Below are positions 38,587-48,910 of a stretch of DNA of 64,000 nucleotides, in pieces. Within the stretch, counting starts at the first letter, position 1, and the number at the start of each line of letters is the position of its first letter. The notes beneath the pieces were generated by a model that saw only the letters and a list, made by a program, of their open reading frames with translations, had not been told where the DNA came from and did not search any database. Origin of the DNA: an uncultured Gemmatimonadota bacterium (GTDB lineage: Bacteria > Gemmatimonadota > Gemmatimonadetes > Gemmatimonadales > Gemmatimonadaceae); contig CADEFN010000007.1 of NCBI GenBank assembly GCA_902826615.1, forward strand, positions 291,830 through 355,829, written 5' to 3'. Position numbers and translations under genes: made by a program.

Positions 38587-39840
38587 TCAGTGGTGGACTT
38601 CGTTCCCCCGGACCCACGAGCGATGGCAGCGGCGGTCCCCGTACCAGTACGGAATCTCCCGGACATCCTCGATGTCGAAGAGGGCCAGATCGGCGCTGAA
38701 TCCCGGGGCAAGTTGCCCCACCTCGCCGGCAAGTCCCAGTGCGGCAGCACCGTTAACTGTCGCCGCCACAACAACTTCGGCGACGGAGAGGTGCAGCTGA
38801 CTGACACCCAGCGTGAGGACCAGCGGAAAGTTGGGCGTCGGCGAGGTGCCGGGATTGAAGTCGGACGCGAGGGCGATCGCCGCCCCCGCCTCGACCAGTT
38901 CACGCGCCGGCGCCTGCCTCGTTTTCCCGAGAAAGAGCATGGTTCCGGGCAGCAGCGTGGCAACGGTAGAGGCACCTGCCAGCGCCCTGATCCCCGACTC
39001 GGAGATGGCCGCCAAATGGTCAGCTGACACGGCCCCAAGCTCTGCCGCCAGCTCGGCGCCCCCGCCCGGTCGGAGCTCATCGGCGTGCAGCTTGAGCCCC
39101 AATCCGGCCTGACGCGCCGCCGTGAGAATCTCGCGTGTTTCGTCCACTGTGAAGACACCGGGTTCGCAGAAGACATCCGCAAACGAGGCCAACCCTTCGC
39201 TCGCCACCGCGGGAATCATCTGCCTGACGATGACATCCACGTACTCACGGCGGCCTTCGGTGCGGGCACGCGCCTCCTGCGGAATCTCGTGTGCGCCGAG
39301 GAAGGTGGGCACCAGGCGCATCGGGAGAAGCGCCGACAGTCGCCTGATGGTGCGCAACATCTTGAGCTCGTCGTCGAGCGAAAGTCCGTAGCCGGATTTC
39401 ACCTCGAGGGTTGTGGTGCCATGTGACGCCAAACGGCGAAGCCGCGGCAAGGCGAGTGCTACCAGTTCATCCTCGCTGCGTTGCCGCACATCACGCACCG
39501 ACGAGTGGATACCGCCTCCCGCGGCAGCTATCGCCATGTAGTCATGGCCGGCGGCGCGCATCTCCTGCTCTTCGTACCGCGGCTTGCCGAAGATCGCGTG
39601 GGTGTGTGAGTCCACCAGGCCCGGCATGAGCACTCGGCCACCACAATCGACGATTTCAGCATCGGGAGCCCCGCGGAGGATGACCTCCTGCGGTCCCACC
39701 GCCGCAATGCGATCTCCACGGACCAGGACCGCCGCCCCACGCTCGACGCCTGCCTCCCGCAGCTCTGCGCCCCGCCTGGCCCGCGGAGCCCCAGCGCAGG
39801 TGATCACCTGCGCCGCGTGGAGAAAGAGACGCTCGCTCAC
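38587..39840 (-). CDS. hutI: Imidazolonepropionase
   Basis: A 417-residue amidohydrolase, third enzyme of histidine degradation (imidazolone-5-propanoate to N-formimino-glutamate). Metal site DSHTHAIFG, substrate residues in RYEEQEMRAAGHDYMAIAAAGGGIHSSV, FLGAHEIPQEAR, KLHADEL, SADHLAAISESG and ASDFNPGTSPTPN. The GTG at 39840 overlaps the radical SAM stop (GTGA). It is the last gene of the hut operon: 130 bp with only weak GC hairpins follow. HutG, HutF or FtcD, needed to finish the pathway, are not in the window. Confidence 0.96.
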   Translation of the reverse strand: MSERLFLHAAQVITCAGAPRARRGAELREAGVERGAAVLVRGDRIAAVGPQEVILRGAPDAEIVDCGGRVLMPGLVDSHTHAIFGKPRYEEQEMRAAGHDYMAIAAAGGGIHSSVRDVRQRSEDELVALALPRLRRLASHGTTTLEVKSGYGLSLDDELKMLRTIRRLSALLPMRLVPTFLGAHEIPQEARARTEGRREYVDVIVRQMIPAVASEGLASFADVFCEPGVFTVDETREILTAARQAGLGLKLHADELRPGGGAELAAELGAVSADHLAAISESGIRALAGASTVATLLPGTMLFLGKTRQAPARELVEAGAAIALASDFNPGTSPTPNFPLVLTLGVSQLHLSVAEVVVAATVNGAAALGLAGEVGQLAPGFSADLALFDIEDVREIPYWYGDRRCHRSWVRGNEVHH

Positions 39841-40847
39841 ACCGAGGACGCCACGGGCAGCGGCGCGCGTCGGCCGAGTGCGAGCATGTCGAGTGCGCGC
39901 GAGGGTCGCAGCGGCGCCTGCGCCTCGCCGCGGCACGCATAGTAACACCGGTCGCAGTCGATGGGCGCATACCCCTTGTAGTCCTGCCACGGCCCATCGA
40001 GGGGAAAGTCGGGACAGCGCTTCACCCGTCCATCCGGGGCAATGTGAATCGTCTTGTTCCCCGACTTGCACGGGCCGGGAAGTTCACCACGCAGATACTG
40101 CGGGATGGTTGAGAGGTAGTGGTCCGAGTTACTGATGACGCCGCGAAAACGGCGCTTGAATGCCATCAGCCCCTCTACCGCGCGGACGGTAGCATCGACC
40201 GGGCCGTCCTGTATGAGGTAGTCGGTGTTGCCGTTCTTGAAGTCGGTGTACAACGAGAAGTTGGCCCCGATCCCCATCTCTGCCGCCTTCTCCACAATCG
40301 GCTGGAGCTGATCGAGGTTGTCGTTCTTGATCACCGTATTGAACCGCACACCATCGATACCAGCGGCGCGCATTTCCTTCACCGTGCGCATGATCTTGTC
40401 GGTGAGGCCCGGAATGCCGCGCGCCGTGTCATGGCGCCCATCGAGATAGTCGAGGGAGATGTTGAACTGGTCGATCCCGGCGTCCCACAGCGACTGCGCC
40501 CGCTCCAGCGTGAGCATGCCGCCGTGCGTGATGAGTGTGATGTAGGTGAGTCGTGATGCCTCCCGCACGGCGCGCACCAGGTCCTCGAGATCGCGCCGAA
40601 GCAGCGGTTCACCTCCTGTGAAGGTGATCATCATCGGGGAGAACTTGCGAGCCGCGTCGGCAAAACTCTTGAGCTCGTTTTCCTTTTCCGAGGCCGGCGT
40701 TTTCCAGTAGTCGCAGAAGCCACATCGCGCATTGCAGCGCATGGTCACTTCGAAGTGCACCAGCATCGGCATGCCGCGCGCCTTGAGCCACGCGTACTTC
40801 GCCAGGAAGAGCGGAATGTGATACGGCTTGAAATGCGACGAGATCAT
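39837..40847 (-). CDS. Radical SAM protein with SPASM-like C-terminal cysteines, inside the hut operon
   Basis: A 336-residue [4Fe-4S]/SAM enzyme. The cluster motif is C38-x3-C42-x2-C45 ([14 protein letters not shown]), followed by [12 protein letters not shown] (GGEP, SAM binding). A TIM-barrel core runs to ~240. A Cys-rich C-terminus (C262, C280, C300, C303, C307, in [16 protein letters not shown] and [12 protein letters not shown]) looks like an auxiliary-cluster SPASM or twitch domain. Such proteins modify peptides, proteins or small molecules; I cannot assign the substrate. It overlaps hutU (ATGA) and hutI (GTGA) by 4 nt each, so it is made with them. No precursor peptide gene is visible nearby. 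Confidence 0.85.
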   Translation of the reverse strand: MISSHFKPYHIPLFLAKYAWLKARGMPMLVHFEVTMRCNARCGFCDYWKTPASEKENELKSFADAARKFSPMMITFTGGEPLLRRDLEDLVRAVREASRLTYITLITHGGMLTLERAQSLWDAGIDQFNISLDYLDGRHDTARGIPGLTDKIMRTVKEMRAAGIDGVRFNTVIKNDNLDQLQPIVEKAAEMGIGANFSLYTDFKNGNTDYLIQDGPVDATVRAVEGLMAFKRRFRGVISNSDHYLSTIPQYLRGELPGPCKSGNKTIHIAPDGRVKRCPDFPLDGPWQDYKGYAPIDCDRCYYACRGEAQAPLRPSRALDMLALGRRAPLPVASSV

Positions 40848-42514
40848 TCGGCGAACATCGGCAAGTTGAGACCCTCGCGCTGCGCCGTTGCGACCGCGCT
40901 TTCGTACCCGGCGTCAGCGTGACGTGCCACGCCCATCCCCGGATCATTTGTCAGTACACGTTCGAGGCGCACGCGCATCTCCGGCGTCCCGTCCGCCACG
41001 ATCACCTGTCCGGCGTGCAGCGAGTTCCCAATCCCCACCCCGCCACCATGGTGAAAAGAGACCCAGCTGGCACCACTGGCGACGTTCACCAGGGCATTCA
41101 GGATTGCCCAGTCGGCGATGGCATCGCTGCCGTCCTTCATGGCCTCGGTCTCACGGAAGGGAGAGGCGACACTTCCGGTATCGAGATGGTCGCGACCGAT
41201 GGCAATGGGCGCCGAGAGTTCGCCACTGGCCACAAGATCGTTGAGCGCGACACCGAAGCGGGCCCGCTGCCCCTGCCCCAGCCAGCAGATCCGCGCCGGG
41301 AGTCCCTGAAAGGCAATACGCTCCCGCGCCAGCGTGATCCAGCGCTTGAGGTGCTCATCCTCGGGGAACATCTCGAGCACCAGGTCATCGGTGCGCGCGA
41401 TGTCGCGCGGATCACCACTCAGTGCAACCCAGCGGAAAGGCCCCTTCCCTTCACAGAACAAGGGTCGGACGTACGCCGGGACAAACCCGGGGAAGCCAAA
41501 GGCATCGGCAAGACCGGCATCATGTGCCACGGTCCGGATGTTGTTGCCGTAGTCGAAGGTGATGGCGCCGCGACGCTGCAGCTCGAGCATGGCGCGCACA
41601 TGTTCCACGATTGACGCCACGCTGCGCCGGACGTAGTCCGCGGGATCACCGATACGCAATGACGCGGCCTGTTCGATGGACAGGTGCGCGGGCACATAGC
41701 CGTTGAGAGTGTCGTGTGCACTGGTCTGGTCGGTCACCACATCGGGCACGACACCTCGCCTGACGAGTTCCGGAAAGACTTCGGCGGCGTTCCCTACGAG
41801 CCCAACTGACAACGCGGAGCCTGTGGCCACAGCCTCGCGGATCCAGAGCAGCGCCTCGTCGAGCGAATAGGTCTTGCGATCGCAGTATCGCGTGGCGATG
41901 CGTTTGTCGATGCGGGAGGCGTCGACATCGACACCGAGGATGGCTGCACCGCACATGGTGGCAGCCAGTGGCTGGGCGCCTCCCATACCACCGAGCCCCG
42001 CTGTCAGCACAAATCGACCCGCCAGCGAACCGCCAAAGTGCTGCCGGGCGACGGCACCGAAGGTCTCGTACGTGCCCTGCACGATGCCCTGCGACCCGAT
42101 GTAGATCCACGAGCCTGCGGTCATCTGCCCGTACATCGTGAGCCCCTGCCGCTCCAGCTCACGAAAGACATCCCAGGTGGCAAAGCGACCCACCAGGTTG
42201 CTGTTGGCAATCAGCACTCGTGGCGCCGATTGATGGGTGCGGAACACCGCGACCGGCTTGCCGCTCTGCACAATCAGGGTCTCATCGTCGCCCAGCTCAC
42301 GCAGGGTGCGTACGATGGCGTCAAACGATTCCCAGTTGCGTGCTGCCTTTCCCGTCCCACCGTACACCACGAGATCATCCGGACGCTCGGCAACATCGGG
42401 GTCGAGATTGTTCATCAGCATGCGAAGGGCCGCTTCCTGCTGCCACCCTTTGCACTGGATGGTGGTTCCGCGGGGGGCCCGCACCTCGCGGGCACCGGAC
42501 ACTGTGGTGCTCAT
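40844..42514 (-). CDS. hutU: Urocanate hydratase (urocanase)
   Basis: A 556-residue NAD-dependent hydratase turning urocanate into imidazolonepropionate. It begins with [33 protein letters not shown] and has [40 protein letters not shown], the NAD-binding [25 protein letters not shown] and [17 protein letters not shown], all family signatures. It overlaps hutH upstream and the radical SAM gene downstream by 4 nt. Confidence 0.97.
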   Translation of the reverse strand: MSTTVSGAREVRAPRGTTIQCKGWQQEAALRMLMNNLDPDVAERPDDLVVYGGTGKAARNWESFDAIVRTLRELGDDETLIVQSGKPVAVFRTHQSAPRVLIANSNLVGRFATWDVFRELERQGLTMYGQMTAGSWIYIGSQGIVQGTYETFGAVARQHFGGSLAGRFVLTAGLGGMGGAQPLAATMCGAAILGVDVDASRIDKRIATRYCDRKTYSLDEALLWIREAVATGSALSVGLVGNAAEVFPELVRRGVVPDVVTDQTSAHDTLNGYVPAHLSIEQAASLRIGDPADYVRRSVASIVEHVRAMLELQRRGAITFDYGNNIRTVAHDAGLADAFGFPGFVPAYVRPLFCEGKGPFRWVALSGDPRDIARTDDLVLEMFPEDEHLKRWITLARERIAFQGLPARICWLGQGQRARFGVALNDLVASGELSAPIAIGRDHLDTGSVASPFRETEAMKDGSDAIADWAILNALVNVASGASWVSFHHGGGVGIGNSLHAGQVIVADGTPEMRVRLERVLTNDPGMGVARHADAGYESAVATAQREGLNLPMFAE

Positions 42515-44049
42515 ACGATGCTCCCGATGCGGAGGTCCGCCACAATGCGATCATAGGCGCCCCGCTCGATCTGTGTCGCGATCGCGGACATGTCACCCGC
42601 CAGCACCCGGTCGCGACTCATGAAGGGCACCGCACCACGCAGAGTGGCGTAGGCACGTTCCAGTGGGGCACTGGTGGTCAACGGGCGCCGGAAGTCGAGC
42701 CCTTGCACAGCACACATCAGTTCGATCGCCAGGATGTGACGCACGTTCTGGATAACTTTCCGCAGTTTGACCGCGGCCGACATCGCCATGGGGACAAAGT
42801 CTTCCTTGCCGCCATCAGTGGGAATGGAGTCCACCGTGGCGGGGTGCGAGAGCACCTTGCACTCCGAGGCCAGCGCCGCCGCCGTCACCTGCGCCATCAT
42901 GTACCCTGAGTTCACGCCGGCGTCCCTGGCGAGGAATGGCGGCAGTCCCTGGTTGAGATCAGGGTTCACCAGCCGATCGATGCGGCGCTCTGACATGGCC
43001 CCGAGGTTCGTCATGGCAATCGCGACGAAGTCACACGCCATGCCCACGGACTGACCGTGGAAGTTGCCGCCACTCACCATGCTGCCGTCGTCAAAGACCA
43101 GCGGGTTGTCGGTCGCCGCGTTCAGCTCACGCGACACCACGGCCTCGGCAAACTCCAGGGCTTCGAGCACCGGCCCATGGACCTGAGGCATGCAGCGCAA
43201 CGCGTAGGCGTCCTGCACTCGTGGGTCACCGCTCCGATGCGATTCGCGGATCGCACTTTCCAGCGTCAGGGCGCGAAAGACCGCCGCCGAGAGCAACTGC
43301 CCGGGCTGACCCCGCACGCGATGGATCCGTTCGTCAAAGGCCACCGGTGTACCCAGTAGCGCTTCGAGGGTCGCCGCCCCCGCCACGTGAGCGGTGCTCC
43401 ACAGGTTGCGCGCGTCGTGCAACGCGAGGGCGGCAATGCCTGTATGTGCCTGCGTGCCATTGATGAGCGAGAGCCCTTCCTTCGGGCCTAACGAGGCGGG
43501 CGTCAGACCGGCGTCGCGGAGCATCACGGCAGCGTCGCCACGGGACTCACCCCGCCCCAGCTGGCCTTCCCCAATCACGCCAAGGGCGAGGTGTGCCAGC
43601 GGTGCAAGATCGCCACTCGCGCCCACACTCCCCTGCTCCGGAATCAGCGCAAAGAGATCGGCGTTGAGCATTCCGAGCACGAGCTCAACCACCTCGGCTC
43701 GAATGCCGGAATGACCCTTGGCGAGTACGTTGGCGCGAAGGAGCATGACCGCGCGCGCTTCGTCCTCACGCAGGTATGCGCCAACGCCGGCACAATGCGA
43801 GCGAATGAGGTTGGCCTGCAGCTCGGATAGCCGTTCGGCCGGGATGGAGACATCAGAGAGCTTGCCGAAGCCTGTGTTGACCCCGTACACCGGAGCGCCT
43901 GAGGCGACCATCGCGTCCACCAGACCGCGCACCGTCGTGAGATGTGCGCGCGCTTCTGCGTGGAGCCGCACCGGCGCCCGTCCGCGCGCTACGGCTACTA
44001 CCCCGGGAATGTCCAGCCCCGAGCCATCGAGTACGATTGCTGACGTCAT
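42511..44049 (-). CDS. hutH: Histidine ammonia-lyase
   Basis: A 512-residue lyase opening histidine catabolism (histidine to urocanate and ammonia). [14 protein letters not shown] near residue 145 contains the Ala-Ser-Gly triad that cyclises to the MIO cofactor. [18 protein letters not shown] and [18 protein letters not shown] are also typical. It is first in the hut operon, 50 bp after the lptD stop on the same strand. I see neither a terminator nor a clear promoter in those 50 bp. No HutC-type repressor gene is nearby. Confidence 0.97.
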   Translation of the reverse strand: MTSAIVLDGSGLDIPGVVAVARGRAPVRLHAEARAHLTTVRGLVDAMVASGAPVYGVNTGFGKLSDVSIPAERLSELQANLIRSHCAGVGAYLREDEARAVMLLRANVLAKGHSGIRAEVVELVLGMLNADLFALIPEQGSVGASGDLAPLAHLALGVIGEGQLGRGESRGDAAVMLRDAGLTPASLGPKEGLSLINGTQAHTGIAALALHDARNLWSTAHVAGAATLEALLGTPVAFDERIHRVRGQPGQLLSAAVFRALTLESAIRESHRSGDPRVQDAYALRCMPQVHGPVLEALEFAEAVVSRELNAATDNPLVFDDGSMVSGGNFHGQSVGMACDFVAIAMTNLGAMSERRIDRLVNPDLNQGLPPFLARDAGVNSGYMMAQVTAAALASECKVLSHPATVDSIPTDGGKEDFVPMAMSAAVKLRKVIQNVRHILAIELMCAVQGLDFRRPLTTSAPLERAYATLRGAVPFMSRDRVLAGDMSAIATQIERGAYDRIVADLRIGSIV

Positions 44050-44099
44050 ACCGGAATGTGGCCGGGCTGGAGGGCTTGCGACAGGTACCGGCCCCGAGA

Positions 44100-47000
44100 T
44101 CAGAAGGGCTGCCGGCCACCCAGTCCACGTGGGGAGTCGCGCCGGTCGAAATCGAGTTTGATGTCGGGCTGCGCTCGCAGTGCCACGTTGAACATGAAGG
44201 AAAAGTTGCCGTTGGGAGCACGCAAAAAGCTGAAAATCGCGTCCCAGTCATGCATGGCACGCTGCATGGTGACGGAGTGCTGGGCAAACTCGCTCCGCAC
44301 GACGTCGTAGGACGTTTGCCACTGCGCCGACCAGAGGTTGGTCACGTGAAAGGACATCGAGCCATTGATGTTCCCCTGGGGCGGCATGCGATACAGCGTT
44401 GCTCCGCGCGTGGTCTCGTTGAAGGGCAACCCCGTGGAGGTGGGTGTGCCCGTGGCAAACTGGTTGAGACACTGCGTCTGCAGCACGAAGTCGGTGAGGA
44501 GGGCACACTGCTCCTTCGGGTCGTAGTCCCGAACGTTGCTGCCGACCGGTGGACGCATGCGGTTGCCCGTGTACGACAGGTTCACCCGCCAGCCCTGACC
44601 TGAAGGGATCTGCATGCTGGAGGAGAAACGATTGCCGCCGATGGGCTGACCGGCAATGAAGTTGGAATTGTCTCCGCCGCCGCGCTGCCGTTCGGCACCT
44701 TCGGCACCCTGACGCGCGCCGCCCTGCCGGCCAGCCTCCTGACGGGCACGTGTGGCGCTGTCGGCCATCTTGATGCCCACGAGGCGTGCCAGCCCTCTGA
44801 TGATCGGCGAGTTGGCGTCGAGGGCCATCGATGCTCGCACGCCCTCCCGATACGGGCTGAATACCGCGGTATCGGAGACGGGATCGCCCTGGAAGAGCGA
44901 GTAGTTCATGCCGAGGTCGAAGCCCGGCAAGAGTTCGGAGCGGGCGCTCCAATCGAAGGTTCGATTGGTGAGTCCCGTGCCACCCGACGACTCGCGTGCA
45001 CGCACAAAGTCGTACGACAGGGTCGTGAAGGTCATCGAGAGGAGTTTCACCTTGCGGCCCTGCTCCTCCTGCTGCTGCGCCCTGCGACGGCTGGCGGCAC
45101 CGGCTTCGGTCTCGGTGCTGTCGGCTGACGAGTCTTCTTCCACCGGCGCAAGGAAGGCTCTTTCGCGTGGCCGCATCTTTGCCTCGAAGGAGGTCGTCAG
45201 GCCAAGGGAGAGCTGGTTCTGTGGGAGGTTGCCCAGGAAGCCGACAGCGACGTCACCGTTGGCGGCAAGAAACTCGTCTGACACATTGGCCCGCGGCGCC
45301 CACGACCATTGCAGCGTGGGCTCGATCGCATGACGAATCCGTTCAACCTGACCAAACCCGGGAAAGAATCCGTAAAGTTTGGGTGACATGCTCACCCCGA
45401 CACTCGGCCGGAGCCCTTGTGTGACAAATCGCCCACCGGTGCGTTCGGTGCGCACGATCAGCGGAGAGCGGCCATCCTGCTTCTGGATGCTGACCTGCGG
45501 CGCGATGTTGAGCTTGCCCTGCGAAAAACTGGGCAGACTGAACGAGGTTTCCCAGTCCACGCCGGTGCGATACGTGCGCGCAAACACACGATCCTGCCGG
45601 ACCGAGGTGTCGCGCGGATTGGGGTAGATGGTGCGCCGTTCGGGAAACTCATTGGCGACATCGCTGATGCGGAACGAATTGCGCCAGTTCCAGCCGAAGA
45701 GGTCGAGCGGCGTGTCAAACGTGATGTTGCTGTTGCGGGTATCGCGCTTGAGCCGCACCGAGTCCACGCCCCCGCCGGCTCGCTGGATGTAGCGAAACGC
45801 AAAGTCGCCCACCTGGTCGAGATCGTAACTGGCGGTGTTGGTCATCGAAAAACTCGGCGTCCATGTGAGCCATGCGCCAACTTCGATGGGTTTGGCCGAC
45901 ACTCGCACGGTGGGAAATTCGCGGTCGAGCTGCTTGCGTCCCGGATACTGGGTCTGGCTCCCGCCCATGTCGAGCGAGAACGGGCCCCGCCCCGACCGGA
46001 AGTTCATCTGCGACTTGATCGTCTGGATGGCGGCAATCGGATTGAAGGTCGTTTGCCGCTGAACCGTCGTATTCGATGAGTAGTTGAAGGTGCCGTTCAG
46101 TGAGGTGCGTTCGGAGAACTTCTGCTGATGCGAGACCGAGTACTGCCGATTGGTCTGCCCATTGCGCAAATAGTTCTGTGACACACCAATCTTTCCATCG
46201 ATGAACCGGTCTTTCCACCGGTAGTCGAAGATGGTGTTGAGCTTGACGTAACCGGGATTGATTTCGGTCGCGCGTGCATTGCTTCGCCAGTCGAGCGTGA
46301 ACTGCGTGCTGACGTAGTCGCTGATGGCGAAGTAGTAGCCGACGTTATCGACAAATCGCTGCGCGAACGGCGATTGCCTGAAGATCTGATTGAAGCCGAT
46401 CTGCGGCGCGAGCAGCCCGCTCCTGCGCCCGGGGCGCATGTCATTGAACACAAATGGGAGCCAGAGGACCGGAACGTCGGCGATGTAGAGCACCGCTGGC
46501 CGCACCACCATGACGTTCTTGGAGATCATCTTCATTTCGCGCGCTGCGAAATGGTAGTGCGGCTCCTTTTCCTCGCAACTGGTCAGCCACCCATTCTGCG
46601 CGTAGAAGGCCGGAGCCCCCGCATCAGTGGAGTCGCCCTTGAACGCTGCGACGTTGCCATGCACGATCCACCGCTGCCCGCTTTCCACGGCGGTGGTGAC
46701 CTCGCGCACCACGCCGCGACGGCTGGGGATGTCGTATCGCATGTACCCGATCGACACCACGTCATCTGGGCCCTGCGCCGGATCACGCAGCACGATGGTG
46801 TCACCCCTCGCTCCCATGATCTGCGTGGAGTCGTTGAAGGTGATGGTGTCACCGACGATGATCGACGAGTCGCGCGCCACCTGCGCACGAGTGCCCACCA
46901 GAAACATGGTGTGCTCGGTCGCCTTGAAGATGACGTTGTTCCCCTGGTACTTCGTGACGGAGTACCCTTCTCTCCCGAGCAAGGCAGCCATCGCCGAGTC

Positions 47001-47285
47001 AGGTTCGCTGAAGGAGATCTCGCGTGGTTTGTTGATCCCTTCGAGTCCCTCGAGCTGCGTCTTGCGAATGGAGTCGGCACGCAGCCGCAGTGTATCAGCG
47101 GCCGTGATGGGCTTTTTTGTGGTGTCGGCGGCCGCCACGGGCTTTTTTGTGGTGTCGGCTACCGCACGCGCCACCGAATCACGGCGGACGGGTCGCGGGG
47201 GTTGCGACTGCAGGTCGCTCGCGCCCATGCCAAGGGCAGCAGCGAGTACGAGCCAACAACGCGCGATCTGGCCCCGCAACATCAC
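44100..47285 (-). CDS. lptD: LPS-assembly outer-membrane protein LptD
   Basis: A 1061-residue predicted LPS translocon. A signal peptide (ARCWLVLAAALGMGASDLQSQ) is followed by a low-complexity linker with two 10-residue repeats (ADTTKKPVAA/ADTTKKPITA). The N-terminal OstA/LptA-like domain (about 105-290) has YQGNNVIFKATEHTMFLVG and GDTITFND. The beta-barrel starts with VPVLWLPFVFNDMRPGRRSGLLAPQIGF and runs to the C-terminus. It differs from proteobacterial LptD in the barrel, so I rely on the OstA part and architecture. It starts with GTG or the adjacent ATG (47282), overlapping tatC. Last gene of the Tol-Pal operon. Confidence 0.85.
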   Translation of the reverse strand: MMLRGQIARCWLVLAAALGMGASDLQSQPPRPVRRDSVARAVADTTKKPVAAADTTKKPITAADTLRLRADSIRKTQLEGLEGINKPREISFSEPDSAMAALLGREGYSVTKYQGNNVIFKATEHTMFLVGTRAQVARDSSIIVGDTITFNDSTQIMGARGDTIVLRDPAQGPDDVVSIGYMRYDIPSRRGVVREVTTAVESGQRWIVHGNVAAFKGDSTDAGAPAFYAQNGWLTSCEEKEPHYHFAAREMKMISKNVMVVRPAVLYIADVPVLWLPFVFNDMRPGRRSGLLAPQIGFNQIFRQSPFAQRFVDNVGYYFAISDYVSTQFTLDWRSNARATEINPGYVKLNTIFDYRWKDRFIDGKIGVSQNYLRNGQTNRQYSVSHQQKFSERTSLNGTFNYSSNTTVQRQTTFNPIAAIQTIKSQMNFRSGRGPFSLDMGGSQTQYPGRKQLDREFPTVRVSAKPIEVGAWLTWTPSFSMTNTASYDLDQVGDFAFRYIQRAGGGVDSVRLKRDTRNSNITFDTPLDLFGWNWRNSFRISDVANEFPERRTIYPNPRDTSVRQDRVFARTYRTGVDWETSFSLPSFSQGKLNIAPQVSIQKQDGRSPLIVRTERTGGRFVTQGLRPSVGVSMSPKLYGFFPGFGQVERIRHAIEPTLQWSWAPRANVSDEFLAANGDVAVGFLGNLPQNQLSLGLTTSFEAKMRPRERAFLAPVEEDSSADSTETEAGAASRRRAQQQEEQGRKVKLLSMTFTTLSYDFVRARESSGGTGLTNRTFDWSARSELLPGFDLGMNYSLFQGDPVSDTAVFSPYREGVRASMALDANSPIIRGLARLVGIKMADSATRARQEAGRQGGARQGAEGAERQRGGGDNSNFIAGQPIGGNRFSSSMQIPSGQGWRVNLSYTGNRMRPPVGSNVRDYDPKEQCALLTDFVLQTQCLNQFATGTPTSTGLPFNETTRGATLYRMPPQGNINGSMSFHVTNLWSAQWQTSYDVVRSEFAQHSVTMQRAMHDWDAIFSFLRAPNGNFSFMFNVALRAQPDIKLDFDRRDSPRGLGGRQPF
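47109..47159. repeat. Direct repeat within the lptD linker
   Basis: Two identical 21-bp copies (47109-47129 and 47139-47159) spaced 30 bp apart, each containing a T6 run (A6 in the coding strand). They encode the tandem ADTTKKP decapeptides of the LptD linker. The unit is ten codons, so gain or loss keeps frame. Confidence 0.9.
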
Positions 47286-48070
47286 GCCGGCGCCCCAGCC
47301 GCCTCTTCGGCCTCTCGCTTCTGCTCTCGCTTCATGCGTCGTCTATACACAACGATGGAGCAAAGGATGCTGACCTCGTACAGGCCGATGAGAGGAAGCG
47401 CCACCGCGGCCAGCGAAAATGGGTCGGCGCCTGGTGTGATGAATGCCGCAGTGACGAGGCAGAGCACCAGCGCGTGACGGCGAAACTTGTTGAGGAACTG
47501 CGGGGTGACGAGCCCAAGCGCGGTGAGCGCCAGCACTGCAATCGGGAGTTCGAATACCGCGCCCATGATGAGGCAGAAAGCGATCGCAAAATCGAAGTAC
47601 CCTTCGACCGAGATCATCGGCTGCAGCACACTCGACTGCACACTCGTCAGCATCCTGAGCGTGAGGGGAATGAGGCCGAAGAACGCCAGCGCTACCCCAC
47701 CCATGAACAACATCGCGCCAAAGATCAGCACCGGGATGACCACCTTCTTCTCGTGCCGGTACAGGGCCGGTGAGAGAAAGGCCCAGAACTGGTACGCCAC
47801 CACCGGCGAGGCAAGAATGAACCCCACCGCAAACGAGAGGCTCATCGTGATCTTGAACGCCGCCGCCGGGTGGGTATACACCAGCTTCTGGCCCTGCAGG
47901 AACGGCAGGATGGGCTGCGCCAGAAACTGAATGGCGTCGAACTTGAGCATGGCGGAGAAGGCGATGATGACCCCGACAATCAGGGCCAGCAGGCTCCACA
48001 GAATGCGCCAGCGCAGCTCCTCGAGGTGCTCGAGGAACGGCATTTCGGCCTGGGTGCCCACCGTCGCCAT
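47282..48070 (-). CDS. tatC: Twin-arginine translocase subunit TatC
   Basis: A 262-residue six-helix receptor for Tat signal peptides. The N-terminus MPFLEHLEELRWRILWSLLAL, PFLQGQKLVYTHPAAAF, SPVVAYQFWAFLSPALYRHEKK and FELPIAVLALTALGLVTPQFL are the usual signatures. The cytosolic tail is basic then acidic (RRRMKREQKREAEEAAG). It lies 12 nt after cpoB and overlaps lptD, so Tat receptor, Tol-Pal and LPS export genes share an operon; tatA is at 33141. Confidence 0.97.
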   Translation of the reverse strand: MATVGTQAEMPFLEHLEELRWRILWSLLALIVGVIIAFSAMLKFDAIQFLAQPILPFLQGQKLVYTHPAAAFKITMSLSFAVGFILASPVVAYQFWAFLSPALYRHEKKVVIPVLIFGAMLFMGGVALAFFGLIPLTLRMLTSVQSSVLQPMISVEGYFDFAIAFCLIMGAVFELPIAVLALTALGLVTPQFLNKFRRHALVLCLVTAAFITPGADPFSLAAVALPLIGLYEVSILCSIVVYRRRMKREQKREAEEAAGAPA

Positions 48071-48082
48071 GGTGCGTTCTGC

Positions 48083-48910
48083 CTAACGGTTACGCATGAG
48101 CCAGTCGCGCGCCAGGTCGGCGCCGTCACTCACGGGATAGTCCTTGGTGACTCGCTCCATCATGGCGCGGGCGTCGTTGCGGCGACCACGTTTGGCCAGC
48201 GACAGACCCATCTTGTACAGCGCCGTCGGCGCGCGCGGGGAGCGCGGGTACTTCTGCACCACCAGCGTGTAGGCACTGTCGGCCTTGGGGTACTTGCCAT
48301 CCGCGTCGTAGGCATCGGCCAGGAAGTACTGCGCCTCGGGTGCGAGGTCCGACTGCGGGTGATTGGTGATCAGCTCCTCGAAGGCATCGGCCGCCGCGCC
48401 ATAACTCCCGCGTCGCGCCTGATCGAGCCCGAGCTGCAGCAGCTGGTTTGGACCGGTCACTTCTGGAGCGGGCGCAGGCGTGGGGGCCGGAACGACCCCC
48501 TTGGCCGTATCGGGAACCACCGGTGCCACAGGCTGTTGCTGCGCCTGCTGCTGCCGCTGCAGTTCGCGCGCTTCGTTTTCCGCGCGCAAGCGCGCCATCA
48601 CGGCCGAGTTCTGGCCCACCAACTCCTGCAACTGCAGCAGGAGGTCGCGAATCTGACGGAACTCGCCCCGGTTTTCACCCTGCACCCGGCCGACACGGTC
48701 AGCGGCCGCGCGCAACGAGTCATGCACCGTGCCTAACGCCACCGCCACCTGCGCAATCTGACGCCCTCTCGCACTATCGGCCCGCGCCGACTCCTGGCGC
48801 AGGGTCAGCACGTCGCCCTGCAGAATGCGCACATCGTTCCGGGTAGCAAAACACCCCGCCGTGGCAATCACGGCGAGGGGCAGGAGGGCGCGCAGGGAAC
48901 GGAGGCTCAT
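48083..48910 (-). CDS. cpoB: Cell division coordinator CpoB/YbgF-like lipoprotein
   Basis: A 275-residue Tol-Pal accessory protein. The signal peptide ends in lipobox ATAGC (acylated C20), whereas E. coli CpoB is a soluble periplasmic protein. A coiled coil (about 28-120) and a Gln/Pro/Ala linker follow. The C-terminal TPR domain (LLQLGLDQARRGSYGAAADAFEELITNHPQSDLAPEAQYFLADAY...) has the YbgF signature. ATG overlaps the pal stop by 4 nt. Confidence 0.9.
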   Translation of the reverse strand: MSLRSLRALLPLAVIATAGCFATRNDVRILQGDVLTLRQESARADSARGRQIAQVAVALGTVHDSLRAAADRVGRVQGENRGEFRQIRDLLLQLQELVGQNSAVMARLRAENEARELQRQQQAQQQPVAPVVPDTAKGVVPAPTPAPAPEVTGPNQLLQLGLDQARRGSYGAAADAFEELITNHPQSDLAPEAQYFLADAYDADGKYPKADSAYTLVVQKYPRSPRAPTALYKMGLSLAKRGRRNDARAMMERVTKDYPVSDGADLARDWLMRNR

